Assembly (NCBI GenBank): GCA_900541065.1
Contig: UQIE01000007.1
Span: 42,675 to 106,674, forward strand
Source: an uncultured Collinsella sp.
Lineage (GTDB): Bacteria; Actinomycetota; Coriobacteriia; Coriobacteriales; Coriobacteriaceae
DNA length: 64,000 nucleotides
Reading direction: 5' to 3'
Below, one piece after another: positions 27,672 to 36,181 of the stretch. The number at the start of each line of letters is the position of its first letter. Positions within the stretch are counted from its first letter, which is position 1. Under the pieces are notes generated by a model. That model did no database searches. It was not told the DNA's origin and worked only from the letters and a program-made list of their open reading frames with translations. Both the position numbers and the translations under genes were made by a program.

Positions 27672-27811
27672 GGCAGCCTTCTTTCGTTAGTTAAAGTGCT
27701 TTCAGGTATTTTGCTCCTAGAGAAGGCTAACGACCACGAGAAATTTCGAACGTATAAAACCAGTGTTGAGGGTTTTTCGCCGGCGCGGAACGTGCTAGCA
27801 TACTCCGCATA

Positions 27812-28115
27812 AGCGTTGATGGGGACGAGTAGTCGGCCGTCCGCATGCCACAGAGAGCGGGGAGCGCTGAGAGCCCGTGCATGCGACCGATGAAAATCAC
27901 CCCGGAGCTGCGGTCCCAACGGACGTGCCGCACAGGCACGTCTTAGTAGATATCGCCGAGATGGTCGTCGATACAGGCCAGCCGAGTAACGGATGCGAGC
28001 GCGCGAATACGCGGGCGAGGGCATCTAAGCTGGGTGGTTAAGCGAAGAGCTTTTTCGGGCGTACAGCTCGTTTTGTGGCGCTTCGTCCCAGCTTGTAGGG
28101 ACGGGCGCTTTTTTG
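27812..28115 (+). promoter_or_regulatory. T-box leader of ileS, specifier ATC (Ile)
   Basis: The 486-bp gap before ileS holds a T-box riboswitch that senses uncharged tRNA-Ile. Seen in order: stem I with GACGAGTAG and CAGAGAG, the apical region GCTGAGAGCCCG, and the specifier loop GATGAAAATCACC with codon ATC at 27896-27898 followed by A. The T-box core is TGGGTGGTTA (28031-28040), whose TGGT can pair with the ACCA end of tRNA-Ile. A terminator follows at 28078. The T-box core departs from the usual GGGTGGNACC. Bases 27672-27811 hold only the promoter region (TAGCAT at 27796-27801 is a possible -10). Confidence 0.88.
28078..28114 (+). terminator. regulated terminator of the ileS T-box
   Basis: GCGC..CGTCCC pairs with GGGACG.GCGC around an 8-nt loop and is followed by six T, 40 bp upstream of ileS. 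It should form when tRNA-Ile is charged. Confidence 0.85.
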
Positions 28116-28157
28116 GTGCCCAACGGGCGTGCGCGCCCACGACATGAAAGGGGTACC

Positions 28158-30959
28158 GTGGCAAACGAGTACAAGCAGACGATGAATCTGCCCAAGACCG
28201 GTTTTCCCATGCGTGCCGGTCTTTCCAAGTCCGAGCCCAAGCGACTCAAGGACTGGCAGGACAACAAGGTCTACGAGCAGGTTCTGAAGAAGAACGAGGG
28301 TCACAAGAAGTTCGTGCTGCACGACGGCCCTCCGTACGCCAACGGCCCGATCCACATCGGCCACGCCATGAACAAGATCTCCAAGGACATGATCAACCGC
28401 TACTGGATGATGCAGGGCTATGAGGTTCCCTATGTCCCCGGTTGGGACTGCCACGGCCAGCCGATCGAGCACAAGGTCGAGGAGAAGCTCGGCACCGAGA
28501 AGTTCAACCAGACTTCCACGGCCAAGATTCGTGAGCTCTGCAACGAGTTCGCAGTCGAGAACATCGAGCTGCAGAAGGCCGGCTTCCGTCGTCTGGGCGT
28601 GCTCGGCGACTGGGACAACCCCTATCTGACGCTCTATCACCAGCACGACGCCGCCGACATCGAGGTCTTCAAGGCCATGTTCGATAAGGGCATGATCTAT
28701 CGCGGTCACAAGCCGGTTCACTGGTGCAAGCACTGTCACACCGCGCTGGCCGAGGCCGAGATCGAGTACTCCGACGAGACGAGCCCGTCCATTTTCGTGC
28801 GCTTCGAGATGACTTCCAAGCCCGCCGGCCTCGAGAACTTCGACGGCCCGGTTGACTTTATCATCTGGACGACCACGCCGTGGACCATCCCCTCCGACCA
28901 GGCAGTTTCTCTCAAGCCCGGTGCCGCCTACGTTGCCGTTGAGCACGATGGTCGTGCCGAGGTCATGCTCGAGGACCTGGCTCCCAAGTGCTGTGAGGAG
29001 TTTGGCTGGGAGTACACCCCGGTTATGGTCGACGGCAAGCCCTATGTGGTTCCCGCCGAGACCTTCCACCACATCCACTACAAGCAGCCAATCTTTGACG
29101 GTGTTGAGGGCGTGGCGCTGCTGGCCGATTACGTCGGTGTCGATGACGGTACCGGTATCGTCCACAACTCGCCCGGCCACGGCGTCGACGACTATTTTGC
29201 CTGCCTCAAGGAGGGCATCACCGACATCTGCATGCCGGTCGATGACGACGGCAAGTTCTACACCGGTGAGGAGTTTGGCACCGGTGGCCCCTTCAGCGGT
29301 ATGGATACCGATGAGGCCAACCCGCACATCATCGAGTTCCTGCGCGAGCGCGGAACCCTGGTCCTCGAGAAGAAGATCACGCACAGCTATCCGCACTGCT
29401 GGCGCTGCAAGCACCCGGTGCTCTTCCGTGCTACCGACCAGTGGTTTGTCTCGATGGACAAGACTGGTTTGCGCGAGCAGGCTGGCAAGGAGGTTCGCGA
29501 GAACGTCAAGTGGTATCCGGCTCACGCCGCCAACCGCATCGGCGCCATGGTTGAGCAGCGTCCCGACTGGTGCATCAGCCGTCAGCGCAACTGGGGCGTG
29601 CCTATCCCCAGCTACACCTGTGCCGACTGCGGCGAGAAGGTCATGAACGACGCTACGCTCGACGCCGTCATCAAGCTCTTCCACGAGAAGGGCTCCGACG
29701 CCTGGTTCACCGACGCTCCCGAGAGCTACCTGGGCGAGGCCTGCGTCTGCCCCAAGTGCGGCGGCCATCACCTCAAGGCCGATAAGGACATCCTCGACGT
29801 GTGGTGGGATTCCGGCGTCTCCTGGAAGGCCGTCTGCGAGTACCGTCCCGAGCTGGAGTATCCGGCGGATGTGTACCTCGAGGGCTCCGACCAGCACCGC
29901 GGTTGGTTCCAGAGCTCGCTGCTCACCTCGGTGGGTGCCAACGGCCATGCTCCGTACAAGGCGGTCGTCTCTCAGGGCTTCACGCTCGATGGCCAGGGCC
30001 GCAAGATGTCCAAGTCGCTCGGCAACGTCATCGACCCCAACAAGGTCTGCGACGAGATGGGCGCCGACATCATCCGCCTGTGGGTTGCTTCCGTTGACAC
30101 CAGCTCCGACGTGTCCATCGACCACGAGATTCTCGCCCGTACGTCCGATGCCTACCGTCGTTTCCGCAACACGCTGCGCTTCCTGCTCTCCGAGCTCGAG
30201 GGTCAGTTTGAGCCCGAGACCGACGGCGTCGCCTTTGCCGACCTGCTGCCGCTCGACAAGCTCATGGTTGCCCGTCTGACCCAGGTCCAGGCCGAGGTCG
30301 ACGATGCCTACGCCAGCTACGAGTTCCCGCGCGCCTACCGTGCGCTTTACGACTTCGTGGTTACCGAGCTCTCCAACGTGTACCTCGACGCCCTGAAGGA
30401 CCGTCTGTACTGCGACAAGCCCGGTTCGCTCGAGCGCCGCAGCGCCCAGACCGTACTTGCCGAGCTCTTCTCGATGCTCATGCGCGACCTGCAGCCGATT
30501 TTGTCCTACACCGTCGACGAGGCCATGGCCTACGCGCCTGCCGGCTGCGTCGACCACCAGAAGTACGCCGCGCTGCTCGATTGGTATAAGTCGCCTATCA
30601 CGGTCGACGAGGCCAATGAGTTCGAGGGCGTGCTCGAGGCTTCACTCGAGCTCCGTAGCGCCGTGACCAAGGCCCTTGAGGATGCCCGCTCCGTCGGCAC
30701 CTTCACTAAGAGCCAGCAGGTCCGCGTCAAGGCGGTCGTTCCCGCCGAGATGTACGCGCTGCTGACCGGCGACAAGGCGGTCGACCTGGCCGAGTTCTAC
30801 ATCGTCTCCGATGTTGAGCTGACCCAGGGCGAGGAGCTCTCCGTTGCCATCGAGGCAGCCGAGGGCGAGTGCTGCGACCGTTGCTGGAACTACCGCACCA
30901 CCGTCGGCGAGTACAACGGCCACGCTCATATTTGCAAGCGCTGCGCCGATGCTTTGTAG
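28158..30959 (+). CDS. ileS: isoleucyl-tRNA synthetase
   Basis: IleRS charges tRNA-Ile and edits valine. GTG 28158 with AAAGGGG 4-5 bp upstream gives 933 aa. HIGH motif (PIHIGHAMNK, residue 65), editing domain with WTTTPWTIPSDQA and GTGIVHNSPGHG, KMSKS motif (GRKMSKSLGN, about 615), and C-terminal zinc finger CCDRCWNYRTT...CKRCADAL. This is the bacterial type with the C-terminal zinc domain. It is controlled by the upstream T-box. Confidence 0.97.
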   Translation: MANEYKQTMNLPKTGFPMRAGLSKSEPKRLKDWQDNKVYEQVLKKNEGHKKFVLHDGPPYANGPIHIGHAMNKISKDMINRYWMMQGYEVPYVPGWDCHGQPIEHKVEEKLGTEKFNQTSTAKIRELCNEFAVENIELQKAGFRRLGVLGDWDNPYLTLYHQHDAADIEVFKAMFDKGMIYRGHKPVHWCKHCHTALAEAEIEYSDETSPSIFVRFEMTSKPAGLENFDGPVDFIIWTTTPWTIPSDQAVSLKPGAAYVAVEHDGRAEVMLEDLAPKCCEEFGWEYTPVMVDGKPYVVPAETFHHIHYKQPIFDGVEGVALLADYVGVDDGTGIVHNSPGHGVDDYFACLKEGITDICMPVDDDGKFYTGEEFGTGGPFSGMDTDEANPHIIEFLRERGTLVLEKKITHSYPHCWRCKHPVLFRATDQWFVSMDKTGLREQAGKEVRENVKWYPAHAANRIGAMVEQRPDWCISRQRNWGVPIPSYTCADCGEKVMNDATLDAVIKLFHEKGSDAWFTDAPESYLGEACVCPKCGGHHLKADKDILDVWWDSGVSWKAVCEYRPELEYPADVYLEGSDQHRGWFQSSLLTSVGANGHAPYKAVVSQGFTLDGQGRKMSKSLGNVIDPNKVCDEMGADIIRLWVASVDTSSDVSIDHEILARTSDAYRRFRNTLRFLLSELEGQFEPETDGVAFADLLPLDKLMVARLTQVQAEVDDAYASYEFPRAYRALYDFVVTELSNVYLDALKDRLYCDKPGSLERRSAQTVLAELFSMLMRDLQPILSYTVDEAMAYAPAGCVDHQKYAALLDWYKSPITVDEANEFEGVLEASLELRSAVTKALEDARSVGTFTKSQQVRVKAVVPAEMYALLTGDKAVDLAEFYIVSDVELTQGEELSVAIEAAEGECCDRCWNYRTTVGEYNGHAHICKRCADAL

Positions 30960-30989
30960 GTTACGGCGTTCGTAGAACGCCGTAACCTA
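30957..30989 (+). terminator. perfect 15-bp hairpin that includes the ileS stop codon
   Basis: TAGGTTACGGCGTTC (30957-30971), loop GTA, and its exact complement (30975-30989). The TAG is the ileS stop. No T run follows, so it may protect the mRNA end or be a mobile palindrome rather than a classic terminator. Confidence 0.6.
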
Positions 30990-30999
30990 CCGACGCTGC

Positions 31000-31097
31000 A
31001 AACGCCCCTAAGCGGCAATCTGACGTTCAATCGTCGGTCGCGTACCAAAGTACGCTTCCCTCCTCTTTCACGTCACCTTGCTCGCTTAGGGACGTTT
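31000..31097. repeat. nested inverted-repeat element 1
   Basis: Three nested stems: outer 31000-31014 with 31083-31097 (15 bp, one mismatch), middle 31021-31026 with 31070-31075 (TGACGT/ACGTCA), apical 31040-31045 with 31050-31055 (GCGTAC/GTACGC, loop CAAA). The gap 30960-31353 holds no gene. The design matches element 2 at 57549-57677, and both contain CTTGCTCGC. Confidence 0.65.
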
Positions 31098-31142
31098 TCG
31101 CTGTTGGCGATGGTAATGCGGCGTTTCCATTGTTTAGTTGTT

Positions 31143-31182
31143 GGGGACGTTCTTAAACGACTAGTCAAACAAGAACGTCCCC
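31143..31182. repeat. GGGAC palindrome, class A copy 2
   Basis: GGGGACGTTCTT (31143-31154) and its exact complement (31171-31182) around a 16-nt centre. The centre and the downstream TGACT match copy 1 at 2976-3021 in opposite orientation. Confidence 0.75.
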
Positions 31183-31204
31183 ATTGACTATCTGTGTCAC
31201 ATTC

Positions 31205-31243
31205 AAGCGGCATTCTGTTTTTCGGAATGCCGCTTTCGTTTTT
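31205..31243 (+). terminator. rho-independent terminator downstream of ileS
   Basis: An 11-bp perfect stem (AAGCGGCATTC with its complement), 9-nt loop, then TCGTTTTT. It would end transcripts that run through the ileS 3' region. Confidence 0.8.
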
Positions 31244-31353
31244 AGCTGGTTATTTCGCTAGCGTTGGTGGATATGTCGTGCGTTCTGCTTATGGCAATAT
31301 AAGATGGATTATTGCGTAAACGGAATTTGATTATCTGAAGGTAGGGGATTGAT

Positions 31354-31953
31354 TTGGGTCGTGCTGGGGATATGACGCCGCCTTTGCGTTGGCGGTTGGG
31401 TGTTGCTGGTGGGGTGGCGCTCGTTGTGCTGCTTGTTGACCAGCTGACCAAGCTTGCGGTTCGTGCCGTGGGCGACGCTTTGCATGTGACTGTTATCCCC
31501 GGTGTGATCGATTTTCTGTTTGTTCGCAATATCGGTGCTGCCTTTAGCATGGGCGAGGGGCATGGCATCGCGTTTGCCGTGCTGGCGTTGGCGGTCATTA
31601 TCGCTATTGCCGTGTACTTGCTTCGCGCGCCCCAGCTTGCTCGCTTGGAGGTGGTGGGCATGGCTATGGTCGCGGGCGGCGCCATTGGCAACGCGATCGA
31701 CCGTCTGGTTTTTGGCTTTGTGACCGATTTTATTGCCACCACCTTCATCGACTTTCCCGTCTTCAATGTGGCCGATATCGGCATTACCGTGGGCGTTGTG
31801 CTCGCCCTCTTCGGCTACATGTTCTTGAGTCCCGCGGGCCGCGAGGTTGATGCGACTGCCGAGCTCAATGCCCGTGATGAGGCCCGCGCTAAGCGCAAAG
31901 CCAAGCAGCGTGGGGAGCGTGCCCGCAAGATTCGCGAAAGGAATGAGCGTTAA
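31354..31953 (+). CDS. lspA: lipoprotein signal peptidase (signal peptidase II)
   Basis: LspA removes signal peptides from prolipoproteins in the membrane. Four membrane segments and the family motifs: DQLTKLAV, RNIGAAFSMGEG, GGAIGNAIDRLVFGFVTDFI and FNVADIGI with the two catalytic Asp residues. TTG 31354 has AGGGG 6 bp upstream. A C-terminal extension of about 35 very basic residues (ARAKRKAKQRGERARKIRE) follows the last membrane segment and is not part of the family core. The rluD-type gene overlaps by TAATG. Confidence 0.93.
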   Translation: MGRAGDMTPPLRWRLGVAGGVALVVLLVDQLTKLAVRAVGDALHVTVIPGVIDFLFVRNIGAAFSMGEGHGIAFAVLALAVIIAIAVYLLRAPQLARLEVVGMAMVAGGAIGNAIDRLVFGFVTDFIATTFIDFPVFNVADIGITVGVVLALFGYMFLSPAGREVDATAELNARDEARAKRKAKQRGERARKIRERNER

Positions 31954-32966
31954 TGGCCGACATCCATATTCTTGTTGCCGACGATTCCGCTGGTCAGCGT
32001 CTTGACGCCTATTTGGGCGCCAACGATGGCTGTCCCACGCGCTCTGCCTGCGCGCATCTGATCGAGGGAGGCGCCGTTGCCGTCAACGGTGAGACTTGTC
32101 TCTCTAAAAAGTACGCCGTACGCGCCGGCGATCGCATCTCGGTCGACTTGCCCGAGCCGCACGACCCGACCGACGTGATTCCCGAGGCCATTCCCCTCGA
32201 TATCCGCTACGAGGACGACTACCTTATCGTGCTCTCCAAGCAGCGGGGCCTGGTGTGCCATCCCGCCCATGGCCACGAGAGCGGCACCCTTGCGAACGCT
32301 CTGGTCTACCACTGCGGCATCGACCATCTTGGTACCGTACAGGGTGAGGACCGCCCCGGGATCGTGCATCGTTTGGATCGCGATACCTCGGGTCTCATGC
32401 TTGCGGCAAAGGACGACGACACGCAGCGCGCGCTTCAAAATCTCATTCGCACGCGTACGCTCGACCGCCGCTATATCACGCTTGTCCACGGGCACATCGC
32501 CATGGACGAGGGCACCATCAATACCGGTATCGCCCGTTCTACGCGCGACCGCCTCAAGATGGCGGTTTCGGACGACCCCTTTGCCCGTCAGGCCATTACG
32601 ACCTTTAAAGTCCTCGAGCGCTTTGATTCCACGCGCTTTGACGATGGTTATACGCTCGTTGAGTGCCATCTGTTTACCGGTCGCACGCACCAGATTCGCG
32701 TGCATATGCGTCATATCAATCACGCCTGCGTGGGCGATCCACTCTACGGCAAGTGCGATGCGCGCGCCGACCAGGGCCTGACCAGGCAGTTCCTTCATTC
32801 CTGGCGCGTGGCGTTCGACCATCCCGTGACGGGGGAGCGCATTGAGTGCCGCGACGAGTTGCCGTGGGATCTCGCTGCGGTTCTCGACGATCTGGCTCCG
32901 CGCTCGCTCGGTCGCACGGCCGTTGGAGATGAAATCGTTCCGCAGCTCGGTCTTCTCGAAGCCTAG
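31953..32966 (+). CDS. rluD: RluD-type 23S rRNA pseudouridine synthase
   Basis: 337 aa. The N-terminal S4 RNA-binding domain (residues 10-75) is followed by the catalytic domain with HRLDRDTSGLMLAAK, which holds the catalytic Asp, then GRTHQIRVHMRHINHACVGDPLYG. The pairing lspA-rluD is common in Gram-positives. RluD-type enzymes modify helix 69 of 23S rRNA; close paralogues hit other sites, so the exact target is probable, not proven. Confidence 0.9.
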   Translation: MADIHILVADDSAGQRLDAYLGANDGCPTRSACAHLIEGGAVAVNGETCLSKKYAVRAGDRISVDLPEPHDPTDVIPEAIPLDIRYEDDYLIVLSKQRGLVCHPAHGHESGTLANALVYHCGIDHLGTVQGEDRPGIVHRLDRDTSGLMLAAKDDDTQRALQNLIRTRTLDRRYITLVHGHIAMDEGTINTGIARSTRDRLKMAVSDDPFARQAITTFKVLERFDSTRFDDGYTLVECHLFTGRTHQIRVHMRHINHACVGDPLYGKCDARADQGLTRQFLHSWRVAFDHPVTGERIECRDELPWDLAAVLDDLAPRSLGRTAVGDEIVPQLGLLEA

Positions 32967-33048
32967 CCAGTATTAGATGGTTTCTTGAACTCGGTAAGCC
33001 TGCGGTAAGATATACGGTTGTTTACGTAACGCGTTGCTGGGAGCCTGC

Positions 33049-34344
33049 ATGCTCGCCTTTTTACAAACCAACACACCCATCGTGATCTTCAACCAGATTG
33101 TCGTCACGCTGCTCACGGTCTGTTTTCTGTACCAGGTGGTCTTCTTTGTCATTGGCGCTCTTCGTGGCGAGGTCGCGCCCCCTAAGGCCAAAAAGCTCCA
33201 TCGTTATGCCTTCTTTATCGCGGCGCATAACGAGGAGGCCGTTATCGCCAATCTCGTTCGCTCCATCAAGGACCAGGATTATCCGTCCGAGCTCATCGAG
33301 GTCTTCGTGGTCGCCGATGCCTGTACCGATAACACGGCACAGCTCGCGCGCGAGGCGGGCGCCATCGTCTATGAGCGCAATGACCTGGCCCGTAAGGGCA
33401 AGAGCTGGGTCATGGACTTTGGTTTCGATCGCATTCTCAACGAGCATCCCGACACGTTTGAGGGCTACTTTATCTTCGACGCCGACAATGTTATCTCCCG
33501 CGATTACGTCTCCAAGATGAATGATGCCTTTGACCAGGGTTTCCATGTGGTCACGAGCTACCGCAACTCTAAGAACTTCGGCAGCTCGTGGATCTCGGCA
33601 GCTAATGCCACCTGGTATCTGCGCGAGGCGCGCTTTCTCAACAACGCGCGTAACATCTGCAAGACGTCTTGCGCCGTCTCGGGTTCGGGCTACCTCATCT
33701 CCGCAAGCGTTATTGAGGGCATGCACGGCTGGCAGTTCCATACGCTGACCGAGGACATCCAGTTCACCACGTTCTGCGCGATTCACGGCATTCGCATCGG
33801 TTATGCGCCGGCGGAGTTCTTTGACGAGCAACCCGTGACGTTCAAGGCATCCTGGAAGCAGCGTATGCGCTGGACCAAGGGCTTTTACCAGGTGTTCTTT
33901 ACCTACGGCAAGCATCTGGTCAAGTCGACGTTCCGCTATCATCGCTTTGCCGCCTACGACATGTTCATGACGATCGCCCCGGGTATGCTGCTATCGCTGA
34001 TCTCGATGCTCGCTAATGCGACGTTCTTGATTGTGGGTGGCCTTTCGCATGGTTTCTTGGCTACCGAAGTCGAGATGCAGGCGTGCGCCGCTTCGCTCAT
34101 TATGACCTTCGCCATGATGTATCTGACCTTCTTTATCCTGGCGCTGCTCACGACTATCTTTGAGTACAAGCACATTCACTGCGCGCAAAAGTGGCGTCTG
34201 GTGACTAACCTGTTTACCTTCCCGATCTTTATGTTCAGCTATATCCCCATCACGGTGGCCGCGCTGTTCTTGAAGGTCGACTGGGTTCCTACCCAGCATG
34301 CCGTAAACGTCACCCTCGACGAGGTCATGCAAGGCGCCAAATAA
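33049..34344 (+). CDS. membrane GT2 family glycosyltransferase
   Basis: A processive-type family 2 glycosyltransferase of about 431 aa. An N-terminal membrane segment precedes the GT-A domain: YAFFIAAHNEEAVI, VVADACTDNTAQLA, FDADN (DxD metal site), LTEDIQF and the QRMRW motif (QxxRW) seen in cellulose and hyaluronan synthases. Three to four membrane segments follow. It may make an extracellular polysaccharide or glycolipid; the sugar is unknown. ATG 33049 has GGGAG 5 bp upstream. It is a single-gene unit with a class B palindrome as terminator. Confidence 0.85.
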   Translation: MLAFLQTNTPIVIFNQIVVTLLTVCFLYQVVFFVIGALRGEVAPPKAKKLHRYAFFIAAHNEEAVIANLVRSIKDQDYPSELIEVFVVADACTDNTAQLAREAGAIVYERNDLARKGKSWVMDFGFDRILNEHPDTFEGYFIFDADNVISRDYVSKMNDAFDQGFHVVTSYRNSKNFGSSWISAANATWYLREARFLNNARNICKTSCAVSGSGYLISASVIEGMHGWQFHTLTEDIQFTTFCAIHGIRIGYAPAEFFDEQPVTFKASWKQRMRWTKGFYQVFFTYGKHLVKSTFRYHRFAAYDMFMTIAPGMLLSLISMLANATFLIVGGLSHGFLATEVEMQACAASLIMTFAMMYLTFFILALLTTIFEYKHIHCAQKWRLVTNLFTFPIFMFSYIPITVAALFLKVDWVPTQHAVNVTLDEVMQGAK

Positions 34345-34352
34345 CCACCACC

Positions 34353-34393
34353 AAAACCACCGCAAAGGGGACAGGCACCTTTGTGGTGGTTTT
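34353..34393. terminator. hairpin terminator, class B palindrome copy 2
   Basis: A 16-bp stem with one G-T pair (AAAACCACCGCAAAGG with its complement), loop GGACAGGCA, and a T run. The stem and the GGGGACAG at the loop boundary match the element at 26537-26576 in reverse. Confidence 0.85.
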
Positions 34394-34425
34394 TGCTTTT
34401 GCGATGCAGCTCGAGGAGGTACTCG

Positions 34426-34848
34426 ATGTTTTATATCCCGTTTTGGATTTGCATCTTTGCCGGCGCGGCGATTGATGCCCGTCAGCGACGTTTTCCCAAT
34501 GAACTTGCCGGTGCGTGTGCGGTGACGGCGTTAGTGGGCGTTTGGCTCGACAAAGGCGTTAACACAGCGCTTGACCACGCGGGTCTTGCCGTCATTGTGT
34601 ATCTTGCTCTCGTGCTGACTGAGTCCCTCTGGCGTCGTCTTCGCCAAATCCCGGGCATCGGCATGGGGGATGCCAAGGCGCTCTTCGCGCTTTGCACGCT
34701 CGACCCTATGGGTGGCATCGTGGCATTTGCCGTCGCACTCCTGGCTCTGGCCCTTTCCTGCCTCTTCACAAAATCGCGCTCCCTGCCATTGCTCCCGTTT
34801 TTAGTGCCGATTTTTGCCATAATCGAGGTCGTGGGCTGCACTTTGTAA
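34426..34848 (+). CDS. small A24 family prepilin peptidase-like protein
   Basis: 140 aa, nearly all membrane helices. Both catalytic Asp contexts of A24 aspartic peptidases are present: AGAAIDARQRRFPNELA (Asp17) and PGIGMGDAKALFAL (Asp82 in GxGD). The N-terminal methylase domain of classic PilD is absent, as in the short TadV/archaeal-type enzymes. No pilin, secretion ATPase or Tad gene is nearby, so the substrate is unknown. ATG 34426 has AGGAGG 7 bp upstream. Confidence 0.82.
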   Translation: MFYIPFWICIFAGAAIDARQRRFPNELAGACAVTALVGVWLDKGVNTALDHAGLAVIVYLALVLTESLWRRLRQIPGIGMGDAKALFALCTLDPMGGIVAFAVALLALALSCLFTKSRSLPLLPFLVPIFAIIEVVGCTL

Positions 34849-34879
34849 CCGATTGCGCATCCTTCTTAAGGAGCATGCC

Positions 34880-36127
34880 ATGGAATCTAATCAAGAAACG
34901 GCCGTCATTAAGGCGCGCATGGACCGTATTCCCTCAGCGTTGTCGCCCGAGCTTGTCGAGCGCATTGCCGCCGATCGTGCTTCGGGCTATGTCAACCCGT
35001 ATCGTTGCAACGACGATCAGGCTATTCGTCGTATTGATCGCGCCCCCGACAAAGGCACGCTTATGCGTCCGGCGTTTATGCGCGATACCGAAAAGATACT
35101 TCATCTTCCGGCTTACACCCGGTATGCGGGCAAAACGCAGGTCTTTAGCTTTCGTAGCAATGACGATCTGTCACGCCGCGGTTTGCACGTGCAGCTTGTC
35201 TCGCGCATTGCGCGCGATATCGGTCGCGCCCTGGGGCTCAATTGCGATCTGATCGAGGCGATTGGCCTGGGCCACGACTTGGGACACACGCCTTTCGGCC
35301 ATTCCGGCGAGCGCTTCCTCAACGATATCTATCACGAGCGTACGGGGCGTTATTTTTTCCATAACGTGCAGTCGGTCCGCGTGCTCGACGCGTTGTATGG
35401 CCGCAACGTGTCGCTCCAGACGCTCGACGGCGTGCTATGCCATAACGGCGAGTACGAGCAGCGTGTGTTTGAGCTCTCGGACATGGGCTCCTTTGACCAG
35501 TTTGACCAGACGGTTGAGGATTGCATTGCCACGGGCTATAGCGCAATTGAGCATCTGCGTCCCATGACGCTCGAGGGCTGCGTCGTTCGCATCTCGGATA
35601 TTCTTGCCTACGTCGGTCGTGACCGTCAGGATGCGATCGCGGCGGGCCTGCTTTCGCCCGACGCTTTTGATGATGGCCGGGGCGGTGCCTACAACAGTTG
35701 GATCCTCACGCATGCCTCTATCGATATCGTTGAGCACAGCTATGGTAAGCCGCGCATCGAGATGAGCGAGGACCTGTTTGAGGAAATTCGCCGAGCCAAG
35801 CGCGAGAACTACGAGAAGATCTATAGCAAGGGCGGTATCGAAGGCGATTCCGAGGCGGAGCTGCGCGAGGCGTTCGTAAAGCTCTACGACCGTTGCCTGC
35901 GGGATCTAAACAGTGGCGACGAGTCCTCTTACATCTTTAAGCACCATATTTCGCGCATTGAGCAGCAGCTTTCCTACTATGATCGCACCTATGCCTGGCA
36001 GGACGACAAGGATCAAGCCGTGGTGGATTATATCGCGAGCATGACGGACGGTTATTTCTGCGAGCTGACGAGCAAGCTGTTCCCTGGTCTGGAGTTTCCG
36101 CACCGTACCTATATTAACGAACGGTAG
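34880..36127 (+). CDS. dgt: HD-domain deoxyguanosinetriphosphate triphosphohydrolase-like protein
   Basis: 415 aa. ATG 34880 with AAGGAG 6 bp upstream. Marks of the dGTPase family: KTQVFSF with RGLHVQLVSRIARDIGRAL, then the HD metal site AIGLGHDLGHTPFGHSGE, and a later Asp in VVRISDILAYVGRD. Such enzymes split dNTPs to nucleoside and tripolyphosphate, adjusting dNTP pools. The N-terminal 50 residues are extra relative to the core. The genuine substrate among dNTPs is not certain. Confidence 0.88.
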   Translation: MESNQETAVIKARMDRIPSALSPELVERIAADRASGYVNPYRCNDDQAIRRIDRAPDKGTLMRPAFMRDTEKILHLPAYTRYAGKTQVFSFRSNDDLSRRGLHVQLVSRIARDIGRALGLNCDLIEAIGLGHDLGHTPFGHSGERFLNDIYHERTGRYFFHNVQSVRVLDALYGRNVSLQTLDGVLCHNGEYEQRVFELSDMGSFDQFDQTVEDCIATGYSAIEHLRPMTLEGCVVRISDILAYVGRDRQDAIAAGLLSPDAFDDGRGGAYNSWILTHASIDIVEHSYGKPRIEMSEDLFEEIRRAKRENYEKIYSKGGIEGDSEAELREAFVKLYDRCLRDLNSGDESSYIFKHHISRIEQQLSYYDRTYAWQDDKDQAVVDYIASMTDGYFCELTSKLFPGLEFPHRTYINER

Positions 36128-36181
36128 TTCGTATTAATTCGGTATACTGTTAGTGGAAAACGTTTTTGATTGATACACGGG

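Noticed and set aside
28038..30557. An 839-aa minus-strand frame opposite ileS, and similar long frames opposite smc, alaS, rpoD and fruA
   Set aside because: Long antisense frames are expected in GC-rich genes with strong codon bias; the products are low-complexity Gly/Val/Leu/Asp strings.
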